Positions 1 through 7,886 of a stretch of DNA of 12,221 bases are shown here, one piece after another. The notes under the pieces are model-generated. The model searched no databases, was not told the DNA's origin, and saw only the letters and a list, made by a program, of their open reading frames with translations. Position 1 is the stretch's first letter; each line of letters opens with the position of its first letter. A program made the position numbers and the translations under genes. Source of the stretch: JBGPIT01 sp041485125 (GTDB taxonomy: Bacteria > Desulfobacterota > Binatia > UTPRO1); assembly GCA_041485125.1 (NCBI GenBank), contig JBGPIT010000119.1:1-12221 (forward strand). Reading direction: 5' to 3'.

Positions 1-1
1 C

Positions 2-1471
2 GAGGACAATCATCCGATCGACCGCTGGATCACGGCGCGGCTCTACATCGGAGACCGGCATACCCGGCTCGCGCAGTACGCGGTGCTGGGGATCGGTGGC
101 ATGCGGGCGCTCACGGCGCTCGGGATTCGTCCGGCGCTCGTCCACCTGAACGAGGGACACGCCGCGCTCGCCGGCTTCGAGCGCCTGCGTGCGCTCCGCG
201 CCGCCGGCCGCACGGTCGAAGACGCGCTCGCCGACGTCCGGCACTCCACGGTGTTCACCACCCATACCCCGGTCGCCGCCGGCAACGAGGGATACCGCGA
301 GGATGAGATCGAGCCCGTGCTCGGCGATTTCCTCGACGAGCTCGGCATGCCGCGCGCCACCTTCTACGACCTCGGCCGGATGAATCCGGGCGACCGCGGC
401 GAGGCGATGAGCATCACGCCGCTCGCGCTCCGTACCAGTCGAGCCGCGAACGGCGTCTCGCGCCGCCACGGCGCGGTCGCGCGCGCGATGTGGCAGCCGC
501 TCTGGCGCGACCGCTCGGTCGACGACGTGCCGATCGATCACGTCACGAACGGCGTACACACCACGAGCTGGATGACCGAGGAGGTGCAGCGTCTGCTCGA
601 CCGGCACCTCGGCGCCACGTGGCGCCAGCGCCTCGACGACCCCACGCTGTGGGCGCGCGTCGACGCGATCCCGAGCAGCGAGGTGTGGGCGGCGCGCGGC
701 GCGCTCCGCGACGCGCTCGTCACGTACGTGCGCGAGCGATCCGTCCGCGATCGTCTCGGCCGCGGCGAGGCGCCGGACTACGTCGAGCAGGCGGCGCGCG
801 TCTTCGACCCGAGGGTGCTCACCGTCGGCTTCGCGCGCCGGGTCGCGACGTACAAGCGGCTGTCGCTGCTGACGCGCTTCGCGGAACGGGGACTGCGCCT
901 CCTCGAATCGCCGCGGCCGATCCAGCTGGTGATCGCCGGCAAGGCGCATCCCCAGGACCACGAGGCGAAGCATTCGCTCACCACGATCTTCAACGCCAAG
1001 GCCTCGCCGGTGGTCGGCGGCCGGGTTGCGTTTCTCGAGGACTACGATCTGCACATGGCGCAGCGCCTGATCGCCGGCTGCGACGTGTGGCTGAACCTAC
1101 CGCGGCCGCCGCTCGAGGCAAGCGGGACCAGCGGCATGAAAGCGGCGTTGAACGGCGGGCTCAACCTGAGCGTGCTCGACGGCTGGTGGCCGGAAGCATA
1201 CGACGGCGCGAACGGCTGGGCGATCACGACGCCCGACGGGGACGCGACCACGCAGGACGACCACGACGCGGGCATGCTGCTCGATCTCCTCGAGAACGAG
1301 GTGATCCCGCTCTTCTACGAGCGCGACGCCGACGGCGTGCCGCAGCGCTGGATCGCGCGGGTCAAGGCGGCGTTGCGCACGCTGATTCCGCGCTTCGCCG
1401 CCGAGCGCATGCTGCGCGAGTACGCCGACCACATGTATCTGCCCGCCGGCACGGCCGCTTCTCAGGTGTAG
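2..1471 (+). CDS. glgP: alpha-glucan (glycogen/maltodextrin) phosphorylase, 5'-truncated by window edge
   Basis: The enzyme phosphorolyses alpha-1,4-glucan to glucose-1-phosphate in the cytoplasm. It is a GT35 family, PLP-dependent phosphorylase. The reading frame is open from base 2 with no start in the window, so the N-terminus lies upstream; 489 residues are visible. In order one sees HLNEGHAA (substrate/phosphate region), FTTHTPVAAGNEGY, and the PLP-lysine block EASGTSGMKAALNGG, whose lysine is visible residue 380 (codon 1139-1141). The form EASGTSGMKAALNGGLNLSVLDGWW, rather than the EASGTGNMK of E. coli MalP/GlgP, points to the shorter bacterial/archaeal 'alpha-glucan family phosphorylase' branch. 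The gene ends with TAG at 1469. The next gene begins 123 bases later behind its own promoter, so this is probably a separate transcription unit. Family assignment is firm; the exact substrate (glycogen or maltodextrin) is not visible. Confidence 0.95.
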   Translation, partial: EDNHPIDRWITARLYIGDRHTRLAQYAVLGIGGMRALTALGIRPALVHLNEGHAALAGFERLRALRAAGRTVEDALADVRHSTVFTTHTPVAAGNEGYREDEIEPVLGDFLDELGMPRATFYDLGRMNPGDRGEAMSITPLALRTSRAANGVSRRHGAVARAMWQPLWRDRSVDDVPIDHVTNGVHTTSWMTEEVQRLLDRHLGATWRQRLDDPTLWARVDAIPSSEVWAARGALRDALVTYVRERSVRDRLGRGEAPDYVEQAARVFDPRVLTVGFARRVATYKRLSLLTRFAERGLRLLESPRPIQLVIAGKAHPQDHEAKHSLTTIFNAKASPVVGGRVAFLEDYDLHMAQRLIAGCDVWLNLPRPPLEASGTSGMKAALNGGLNLSVLDGWWPEAYDGANGWAITTPDGDATTQDDHDAGMLLDLLENEVIPLFYERDADGVPQRWIARVKAALRTLIPRFAAERMLREYADHMYLPAGTAASQV

Positions 1472-1490
1472 GACGCGCGGCGTGCGCGGC

Positions 1491-1508
1491 GTTCCCACGG
1501 ATGGGAGC
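1491..1508 (+). other. short inverted repeat after the phosphorylase gene
   Basis: The core arms TCCCA (1493-1497) and TGGGA (1502-1506) flank a CGGA loop. The stem extends to seven pairs with one G-U pair. It lies 20 bases past the phosphorylase stop and about 30 bases upstream of the -24 element of the next gene. No T-run follows, so it is a weak terminator candidate. It might equally be a binding site for the activator of the sigma-54 promoter (centred near -62). Confidence 0.25.
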
Positions 1509-1535
1509 GCAGCACGCGGATGGCGGTCCTGATGG

Positions 1536-1551
1536 TGGCACACGCCGTGCT
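1536..1551 (+). promoter_or_regulatory. probable sigma-54 (-24/-12) promoter for the lipid gene cluster
   Basis: The site reads TGGCACACGCCGTGCT. Against the RpoN consensus TGGCACG-N4-TTGCW it differs only at positions 7 (A for G) and 12 (G for T). The invariant GG (1537-1538) and GC (1549-1550) have the obligatory spacing. The predicted transcript start is about 12 bases after the GC, near 1562. That leaves a leader of about 33 bases containing the GAGAGG ribosome site (1583-1588) and ATG at 1595. An enhancer-binding ATPase would be required; none is encoded in the window. Confidence 0.6.
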
Positions 1552-1594
1552 AATTGAGGTGCGACGAACCGCGAACCCATACGAGAGGCCACCA

Positions 1595-3124
1595 ATGAGC
1601 TACTCACACTACGACCGGCTCACCGCGCTCGACGCGACCTTTCTCACCATAGAGGACGCGGCCGTGCACATGCACGTCGGCTCGATCGGGATCTTCGCCG
1701 GCGGTCCCGTGATGACCGCGGCAGGGACCCTCGACTTCGAGCGCGTCAGGGCGATGGCGGAGACGTCGCTGCGGAAGGTGCCGCGCTTCCGCCAGCGGCT
1801 GGTGCACGTGCCAATCACGGGGCATCCGGTCTGGATCGACGACGACCGGTTCAACCTCCACTACCATCTCCGCCACACCAGCCTCCCGCCTCCAGGCGAC
1901 GAGCGCCAGCTGAAGCGCCTCGCCGGCCGCATCATGTCGCAGCAGCTCGACCGCGGAAAGCCGCTCTGGGAGATGTGGTTCGTGGAAGGGCTGCCGGAGC
2001 GCCGCTTCGCGGTGATCACCAAGGTGCACCACAGCGTGATCGACGGCATCTCGGGGATCGATCTCATGTCCTCGCTGATGCGCTCGACGCCCGACGACAC
2101 GATCGAGCATCACGGGCCATGGATACCGCGCCCGGCGCCGTCGCCGGCACGACTCCTCGCCGACGACGTGATCCGGCACGCCGCAGCGCCGGCGCACGCG
2201 CTCTGCGCCGCGTCCCACGCGCTCCGCTCGCCGAGCGCGGCGGTCGGCGCCGCCCGCGACGCCGTGGTCGGCGTCGGCGAGGCGCTGATCGCCGGCATGA
2301 CCTCGGCGTCGCCGACGCCGCTCAACGTCGACATCGGCCCGCACCGGCGCTTCGACTGGACCCGGTTCGACCTGGACGCGGTGCGCGCCGTAAAGGATCG
2401 CCTCGGCGGCACCCTGAACGACGTCGTCCTGGCCGTCGTCGCCGGGGCGATGCGCCGCTTCCTGCGCGGCCGGGGCGTCGATGCGCGCGGTCTCGATTTC
2501 CGCGCCCTCGTCCCGGTGAGCGTCCGCACCACCGCGCAACGGCACACGCTCGGCAACCAGGTCTCGTTCCTGGTGGCGGCCCTGCCGCTCGCCGCGCGCG
2601 AGCCGGCCGAGCGGTTGCGGCTCGTGAGCGAGACGACCCGCCGGCTGAAAAGCTCGAAGCAGACGCTCGGCGCCGAGGTGCTCGAGGAGATCAGCGATTG
2701 GACATGGCCGCCGCTCTTTGCCCTCTATGCCCAGCTCGGCGCCCGCTCGCGCGCCTACAACGTGGTGATCACCAACGTGCCCGGACCACAGGTCCCAGCC
2801 TACCTGCTCGGGGCCGAGATGCTGGCGTCGTACCCGCTGGTGCCGCTCTTCAGCAATCAGGCCCTCGGCATCGCGCTCTTCAGCTACAATGGCGGGCTGT
2901 TCTGGGGGTTCAATGCCGATTGGGACGCGCTGCCGGACCTGCACGAGCTCGTCGAGATGGTCGACGCCGAGTTCGCGCAGCTGGTCGCCGTCGCGGACAC
3001 AGCCGTCGCGGTGCTCGGTCGCGCCGCCGACGGCCCACCTCCGCACCGCGTCGCCGATGGCGCGGACGCGTCGGGCACCCCAAACGGCACGTCGTCCCGC
3101 TCGTCGATACTGGGAACGCCTTGA
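1595..3124 (+). CDS. wax ester synthase / diacylglycerol O-acyltransferase (WS/DGAT)
   Basis: The enzyme transfers the acyl group of acyl-CoA to a fatty alcohol or diacylglycerol, making wax esters or triacylglycerol at the inner membrane/lipid-body surface. The protein has 509 residues, normal for the family (about 450-500). It starts MSYSHYDRLTALDATFLTIED, the usual WS/DGAT N-terminus. The condensing-enzyme motif HHxxxDG is HHSVIDG at 145-151 (second His and Asp catalytic in the family). The conserved C-terminal block NVVITNVPGP is at 389-398, followed by a P/G-rich tail of about 40 residues. ATG 1595 was chosen over upstream in-frame ATG 1520 because GAGAGG (1583-1588) sits 6 bases before it, homology begins here, and a sigma-54 promoter lies between the two. 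It is the first gene of a cluster with a CoA-transferase and a hydrolase. Substrate preference (alcohol or diacylglycerol) cannot be read from sequence. Confidence 0.93.
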   Translation: MSYSHYDRLTALDATFLTIEDAAVHMHVGSIGIFAGGPVMTAAGTLDFERVRAMAETSLRKVPRFRQRLVHVPITGHPVWIDDDRFNLHYHLRHTSLPPPGDERQLKRLAGRIMSQQLDRGKPLWEMWFVEGLPERRFAVITKVHHSVIDGISGIDLMSSLMRSTPDDTIEHHGPWIPRPAPSPARLLADDVIRHAAAPAHALCAASHALRSPSAAVGAARDAVVGVGEALIAGMTSASPTPLNVDIGPHRRFDWTRFDLDAVRAVKDRLGGTLNDVVLAVVAGAMRRFLRGRGVDARGLDFRALVPVSVRTTAQRHTLGNQVSFLVAALPLAAREPAERLRLVSETTRRLKSSKQTLGAEVLEEISDWTWPPLFALYAQLGARSRAYNVVITNVPGPQVPAYLLGAEMLASYPLVPLFSNQALGIALFSYNGGLFWGFNADWDALPDLHELVEMVDAEFAQLVAVADTAVAVLGRAADGPPPHRVADGADASGTPNGTSSRSSILGTP

Positions 3125-3185
3125 GCCGCACGGCCCGGCGGTCGGGCATGGCTTGGCGGCGATGCCGGCGGGGCGGATTGCGGCG

Positions 3186-4901
3186 ATGAACGTCTGGGAC
3201 AAGGCCTGCACGGTCGCGCAGCTCGCGCGAGCGGGGCTCGCCTGGCTGCGACACGACACCCGGTATCCGAGCCCGATTCCGGAGAACCCGAAGTTCAAGA
3301 GCGCGCGCGATGCGGTCGCGCTCATTCGCGACGGCAACGTCGTGGCGGAGTCGGGACTCGGCGGCCACCAGCGCGCCTCGATCCTGTATTGGGCGATCCG
3401 CGAGGCGTTCGAGAGCTCGGGGCACCCTGCCGGCCTGACGGTGATGAACGTCGGCGGCCACGGCGGCCGTGGCCTCGCGCCGGGGACGCTCGACGAGCTC
3501 GCGCGGCCGGGTCTCTGCACGCGCTTCATCACCAGCCACTTCGAGACGTTTCACGACCTGCTCGCGCTCGCCGCCGCCGGCCGTTGCGAGCTGCAATGCC
3601 TGCCGCTCGGCGTGATCGTGCGGCTGTTCGCGGCGCTCGGCCGCGGCCGCGACTCGGTAGTGAGCGACACCGGGGTCGGCACCTTCCTCGACCCTCGGGT
3701 CGGACGGGGCTCCCCCGTCACGAGTCCGGCCGGCGAACAGCTGATCACGCCTCACGGGCACCGGCTGCGCTACCGGTTGCCGCGGATCGACGTCGCGCTC
3801 TTCAATCTCCCCGCCGCCGACCGTCGTGGAAACCTCTACGCGAAGAACTGCGCCATCCTCGGTGAGAGCTGCGACCTCGCGCGCGCGGCGCGCCGCAACG
3901 GCGGACGGGTGATCGCCAACGTCGGCCTCATCGTCGACGAGGGCTACGATGCAGTCGTGGTGCCGGCGGCGATGGTCGACGCGGTCGTCTACCATCCCGA
4001 TACCGAGCAGACCGGCGGCGTCTTTCACCGCGCCCACTGGCCGGTGCTCACGCCCGAGAGCGACATGTCGATCGCCGACGGCCTCGAGCGCGTCCAATTC
4101 ATCAACTGGCTCGCCGGCATCGCGCCGCAGCGGACGGCGGCCGACGACGTGCTCGCGCGGCTCGCGGCGGCGACGCTGCTCGCGAACGTGCGCCGCGGCG
4201 CCCTGGTCAGTATCGGCACCGGGCTGCCGGAGGAGGTGTGTCGGACCGTGTTCGAGGCGGGACGTCTCGACGACGTCACGTTCGTCATCGAGAGCGGCGT
4301 CATCGGCGGCTTGCCGGCGCCCGGCATGTACTTCGGCGCCGCGCTCTGCCCCGACGAGATCGTCACCTCCGCCGAGGTCTTCCGGCGCTGCGCCGCGAGT
4401 CTCGACGCGACCTGCCTCGGCGTCCTGCAGGCCGACAGCGACGGCAACGTCAACGTCTCGAAGCGCGGCGCGGGGCCAAGCGGGTACGTCGGACCCGGCG
4501 GCTTCATGGACTTCGCGGCCGCCGCCGACACGATCGTGTTCGTCTCGCGATGGATGCAGGGCGGCGAGCGTGTGGTCGACGGAACGTCGCTCCGGATCGC
4601 GAAGCATGGCGTCCCCAAGTTCGTCGACCGGGTCGATGAGGTCACGTTCAATGGACCGCTCGCCCTCGCGGCCGGGAAGCGGATTTTCTACGCGACGGAC
4701 GTCGGCCTCTTCCGGCTCACCGAACGCGGGATGGAGCTCACGGAGGTGCTGCCCGGCATTGACGTCCGCCGCGACATCCTGGAAGTGAGCCCCATGAAGA
4801 TCGTCCTTCCCGCGAGCGGCCGGGTACCGATCGTGCCTGCGGCGATCGTGAGTGGACACCTGGCCGCCGGCGCGGGCGCGCGCTCGCGAGGGAGACTCTG
4901 A
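3186..4901 (+). CDS. family I acyl-CoA transferase, fused alpha+beta subunits (propionate/acetate CoA-transferase type)
   Basis: Moves CoA from an acyl-CoA donor to a free carboxylic acid through a glutamyl-CoA thioester. About 571 residues, slightly longer than the typical 520 of fused YdiF/Pct enzymes. The N-terminal (alpha-type) half carries the glycine-rich VGGHGGRG block. The C-terminal (beta-type) half carries VIESGVIGGLPAPG, where Glu369 is the expected catalytic residue, then ADSDGNVNVSKRGAGPSGYVGPGGF, typical of Pct-like members. The start is uncertain: ATG 3186 (MNVWDK) is preferred. ATG 3162 adds eight residues, and neither has a strong ribosome site. It begins 61 bases after the WS/DGAT stop, and its own stop is 4 bases before the hydrolase ATG, so the last two genes are almost certainly co-transcribed and translationally close. 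A role in re-activating fatty or short-chain acids released by the hydrolase is inferred from context only. Confidence 0.88.
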   Translation: MNVWDKACTVAQLARAGLAWLRHDTRYPSPIPENPKFKSARDAVALIRDGNVVAESGLGGHQRASILYWAIREAFESSGHPAGLTVMNVGGHGGRGLAPGTLDELARPGLCTRFITSHFETFHDLLALAAAGRCELQCLPLGVIVRLFAALGRGRDSVVSDTGVGTFLDPRVGRGSPVTSPAGEQLITPHGHRLRYRLPRIDVALFNLPAADRRGNLYAKNCAILGESCDLARAARRNGGRVIANVGLIVDEGYDAVVVPAAMVDAVVYHPDTEQTGGVFHRAHWPVLTPESDMSIADGLERVQFINWLAGIAPQRTAADDVLARLAAATLLANVRRGALVSIGTGLPEEVCRTVFEAGRLDDVTFVIESGVIGGLPAPGMYFGAALCPDEIVTSAEVFRRCAASLDATCLGVLQADSDGNVNVSKRGAGPSGYVGPGGFMDFAAAADTIVFVSRWMQGGERVVDGTSLRIAKHGVPKFVDRVDEVTFNGPLALAAGKRIFYATDVGLFRLTERGMELTEVLPGIDVRRDILEVSPMKIVLPASGRVPIVPAAIVSGHLAAGAGARSRGRL

Positions 4902-4905
4902 GACG

Positions 4906-6096
4906 ATGCTGCCACGCCTGAACCCCGCCGTCACGGTCGCGGCGCCGCCCGAGAGCTTGCAGACGCTCACCGCGCGCTTCGACATGACCGCCTTCGACGC
5001 GCCCTCCGGACGCGCGCGCATCCGCCTGACCGTCGCGCACGAGGGCGCGTGGGACGCCGTGATCGCGGGCGGACGCGCCGAGCTCGCTCCGGCGTCCGGC
5101 AACACCGTCCCCGACGCGATCCTCACCGCCGACCGCGGCACCTGGAGGCGCATCGTCGCGGACGTGCGCACGGGCATGGACGCGTACCACGCCGGCCGTT
5201 TCGCGATACGCCGCGACCTCCATCTCGGCGTCGGCTTCCTCGCCGCGACGAGCGGGGCCAGCGGCGACGCGCGGCTGCGCTTTCACGCGATCGAGACCGC
5301 TTCGGGCAGGCTCGCCGTCGTCACGGCGGGCGCCGGTGTACCGGTGATCCTGCTCCACGGCCTCGGCGCGACCAAGGGCTCGTTCCTCACCACCGTCGCC
5401 GCCCTCGCGGATTCGTTCCGCGTCATCGCCGTCGATCTGCCGGGCTTCGGCGACTCGGTGAAGCCGCTCCGCGCGTCCTACCATCCGCCCTTCTTCGCGC
5501 GCTCCATCATCGAGCTGCTCGATGCGCTCGGGCTCGCGCGCGCGCACCTGATCGGGAACAGCATGGGCGGACGCATCGCCCTCGAGATGGGCCTGCGCTA
5601 CCCGGAGCGCGTCGGCCGCCTGGCGCTGCTGGCACCTTCGCTGGCGTGGAAACGCGAGCGGCCGTGGGCGCCGCTGGTGCGCCTGCTGCGGCCGGAGCTC
5701 GGTCTGCTCCAGATCACGCCGCGCCCGGTCGTCGACGCGCTGGTGCGGCGCTTGATCCCCGGGGCCGGCAGCGGCTGGGTGGAAGCCGGCGTCGACGAGT
5801 TCCTGCGCAGCTATGTCACCGCGCGGGGACGGTTGGCGTTCTACGCCGCGGCCAGGCAGATCTACCTCGAGGAGCCGCACGGCGCGAAAGGCTTCTGGAC
5901 ACGCTTGCCGGCTCTCGAGCCCGAGGCGCTGTTCATCTGGGGAAAGCGCGACTGGCTGGTCCCGATCGGCTTCGCCGCGCACGTGCGGGACGCGCTGCCT
6001 TCCGCCCGTCACCTCGAGCTCGACTGTGGCCACGTCCCGCAACTGGAGCGACCGCGCGAAACGCACGACGCGATCGCCGCGTTCTTGAACGGCTGA
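4906..6096 (+). CDS. SCP2-like domain fused to alpha/beta-hydrolase (putative lipase/esterase)
   Basis: A 396-residue two-domain protein. Residues about 15-115 resemble an SCP2 sterol/lipid-carrier domain: a W-D-A-V-I-A-G-G strand pair, VPDAILTADRGTWRRIVADV, then a GRFAIRRDLHLGVGFL end. Residues about 125-396 form an alpha/beta-hydrolase: oxyanion HGLG at 151-154, nucleophile elbow GNSMGG with Ser219, WGKRD with Asp349, and CGHVPQLERP with His376. That makes a complete catalytic triad. There is no signal peptide, so it is cytoplasmic. ATG 4906 lies 4 bases after the CoA-transferase stop with GAGGGAG (4888-4894) upstream. The SCP2 part could deliver a lipid to the active site. Hydrolysis of stored wax ester/triacylglycerol or of an acyl-CoA is inferred from the adjacent WS/DGAT and CoA-transferase. 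The hydrolase call is secure; the SCP2 call is moderate and the substrate unknown. Confidence 0.85.
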   Translation: MLPRLNPAVTVAAPPESLQTLTARFDMTAFDAPSGRARIRLTVAHEGAWDAVIAGGRAELAPASGNTVPDAILTADRGTWRRIVADVRTGMDAYHAGRFAIRRDLHLGVGFLAATSGASGDARLRFHAIETASGRLAVVTAGAGVPVILLHGLGATKGSFLTTVAALADSFRVIAVDLPGFGDSVKPLRASYHPPFFARSIIELLDALGLARAHLIGNSMGGRIALEMGLRYPERVGRLALLAPSLAWKRERPWAPLVRLLRPELGLLQITPRPVVDALVRRLIPGAGSGWVEAGVDEFLRSYVTARGRLAFYAAARQIYLEEPHGAKGFWTRLPALEPEALFIWGKRDWLVPIGFAAHVRDALPSARHLELDCGHVPQLERPRETHDAIAAFLNG

Positions 6097-6351
6097 GCCC
6101 GAGCCGTCGCGGCGGCACGGAGCGGTCCGCGCCCTTCCCTTCGCTCGCCGCTCTCGCAGCAGTGACAAAGCGCGCCGACGAGTTCTCGCATCTGCGAAAC
6201 GCCCCGCCCGGGCGCGCCGGCGGGCGATGCGAGGCCCACGCAAGTGCCCGGAAACCGTCACCCGATCGCCGGGGCGGCCCGGAGCGTTTCCCTCGGTACG
6301 CGGCCCACGCACCGGTATGGCCGTTGCTTAGAGCGGTGGGAGGGCCTCGCG
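6097..6351 (+). other. intergenic spacer with possible regulatory dyads
   Basis: This 255-base stretch separates the lipid cluster from the MBL-rhodanese gene. I find no convincing coding sequence. It contains a near-continuous dyad TCGCA-TC-TGCGA (6186-6197) and a 10-base palindrome CGCCCGGGCG (6205-6214) next to GGCGCGCC. No clear -10/-35 or sigma-54 promoter was recognised. The end of the spacer holds a strong ribosome site, GGGAGG at 6338-6343. A promoter for the downstream pair is likely here but is not identifiable by eye. Confidence 0.35.
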
Positions 6352-7860
6352 ATGCTTCTCAAGCAGCACTGGCTCGGCTACGCCGGCCACGCCGGCTACT
6401 TGATCGGTGATCCGGAAGCGCGGAAGGCCGCGATCATCGATCCTCGCCCGGACCTGACCCGTTACCTCGACGATGCCCGCGGGCACCACCTCGAGGTGAG
6501 CGACGTCATCCTCACCGAATGGCAGCCCGACACGGCGGCGGTCGCGCGCGAGCTGGGCCGGAGGTGCGGCGCGCGCATCTCGATCGGAGCCGGAACGCCG
6601 GTGGGGTACCCCTTCATGCCGGTGCGTGACGGCGACACGATCATGGTCGGCGCGCTCCGCCTCGCGATCATCGAGACGCCCGGCCATACGCCGGCGGCAA
6701 TCTCGATCCTCCTCTTCGATCCGCGCTACAGCGACCGTGCACCGTACGCGGCGCTCACCGGCTCGACGCTCATGATCGGGGACGTCGGGAGGCCGGACCG
6801 CGTGGCCTGGGGCGATATCGGCGCCGCCGAAGCGGCCGGAGCGCTGTATGAGTCCCTGCACCGGACGCTCCTCACGCTGCCCGACGAGACGCTCGTCTAC
6901 CCGTCGCACGGCTCGGGCACGATCTGCGGCTGTACGCTCAGCACCACCCCGGTCTCGACGATCGGTGCCCAGCGCCGGCACAACTACGCCCTGCAGCCGA
7001 TGGCACGCACGGAGTTCGTGTCGGTGATCGCTGCCGATCGACCACGCGTCGCGCCACGGCTGGCGGACCAGCCGCAATGCGCGCCGGCCGCGACAAGCCC
7101 GGCCGTATGGTCGCTTGCGGAGCTGCTCGCCGCGCGCGACGAGGAAACGCAGATCGTCGACGTGCGGGAGCCGGTCGACTTCGCCGCCGCCCACCTCGCG
7201 GGTAGCCTGAACGTCGCGACCGACCGGATCGGCACCGGCGTCGAGGCGGTCCTCAGCCGGCAGCGGCCGGTCGCCCTGATCGCCGCGCCGGGCCGAGAGC
7301 GTGCCGCGGCGCGAGACCTCACCGACGCCGGCTTCGACGTGACGGCGATACTCGAGGGGGGACCGGACGCGCTGAGGTCACGGCCGGACCTCACCCGACG
7401 CACGGTCCGTATTTCCGCCCTGACGGTCGCGGAGCAGCTCGCCGGCCGCCGGCCGCCGCTGATGATCGACGTGCGGACCGAGGCCGAGTGGTGTGCCGAT
7501 CGTGTCGGTGGCAGCATCTGCGTCCCCTTGGCGCGGCTGCTCGAGCGGGCTCGTCTGATTCCGTACTCCGATCTGCTGGTGGTGCTGAGCGGGCACGGCT
7601 ATCGCTCGTCGGCGGCGGCGAGCCTGCTTCGAGCGCTTGGCGTCGAGGTGGTGGAAATGGTCGGCGGCATGGCCGCCTGGCATGCGTGTCGCCTGCCGAC
7701 TGTCGGCGAGGGCCCGGCGACGCCGGGATCAGAACCCGAAGCGCACGAGGTCGGCATGGGCGTCCGCATCGGCCCTCGCAAATTCGAGCTGGGCGGCACG
7801 CTGTGCGTGGATCTCGAACAGCGCCTCACCCCGAATGACGACGTAGCCGAGCCCGTGTAG
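6352..7860 (+). CDS. metallo-beta-lactamase fold plus tandem rhodanese protein, all active-site motifs degenerate
   Basis: 502 residues. Residues 1-200 follow the ETHE1-like/persulfide-dioxygenase MBL fold. ETPGHT with His112, GDVGRPD with Asp144 and YPSHGSG with His186 remain. The place of the THxHxDH metal motif reads TEWQPDTA (55-62), losing both key histidines. Rhodanese domain 1 (about 255-345) has VDVREP (269-274), but its active-site loop is AAPGRER with Ala311 at the cysteine position. Rhodanese domain 2 (about 358-445) has IDVRTEAEW and a loop SGHGYRSS, with Ser413 in place of cysteine. A C-terminal tail of about 55 residues follows. ATG 6352 is chosen for GGGAGG 8 bases upstream. 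The order MBL-rhodanese-rhodanese matches CstB-type persulfide-handling proteins, whose middle rhodanese is naturally inactive; here the other two centres are lost too. Likely a non-catalytic binding or sensing protein; function unknown. The CBS gene follows after 26 bases. Confidence 0.85.
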   Translation: MLLKQHWLGYAGHAGYLIGDPEARKAAIIDPRPDLTRYLDDARGHHLEVSDVILTEWQPDTAAVARELGRRCGARISIGAGTPVGYPFMPVRDGDTIMVGALRLAIIETPGHTPAAISILLFDPRYSDRAPYAALTGSTLMIGDVGRPDRVAWGDIGAAEAAGALYESLHRTLLTLPDETLVYPSHGSGTICGCTLSTTPVSTIGAQRRHNYALQPMARTEFVSVIAADRPRVAPRLADQPQCAPAATSPAVWSLAELLAARDEETQIVDVREPVDFAAAHLAGSLNVATDRIGTGVEAVLSRQRPVALIAAPGRERAAARDLTDAGFDVTAILEGGPDALRSRPDLTRRTVRISALTVAEQLAGRRPPLMIDVRTEAEWCADRVGGSICVPLARLLERARLIPYSDLLVVLSGHGYRSSAAASLLRALGVEVVEMVGGMAAWHACRLPTVGEGPATPGSEPEAHEVGMGVRIGPRKFELGGTLCVDLEQRLTPNDDVAEPV

Positions 7861-7886
7861 CGCTCGCATACCCGCGGGAGGACACC

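Noticed and set aside
1520..1594. Longer N-terminus for the WS/DGAT from ATG 1520.
   Set aside because: No homology in the added 25 residues, and the start lies upstream of the predicted sigma-54 transcript start; ATG 1595 has a ribosome site.
1604..5177. Very long minus-strand open frames opposite the WS/DGAT and CoA-transferase genes (642 and 755 codons).
   Set aside because: Arginine/alanine-rich translations without recognisable domains, fully antisense to genes with clear motifs; expected in DNA this GC-rich.
6310..6335. Possible sigma-54 site (TGGCCGTTGCTT) before the MBL-rhodanese gene.
   Set aside because: GG and GC are too close together (7 instead of 12 bases).
7009..7024. TGGCACG match inside the MBL-rhodanese gene.
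   Set aside because: No GC at the -12 position; coincidental within coding sequence.
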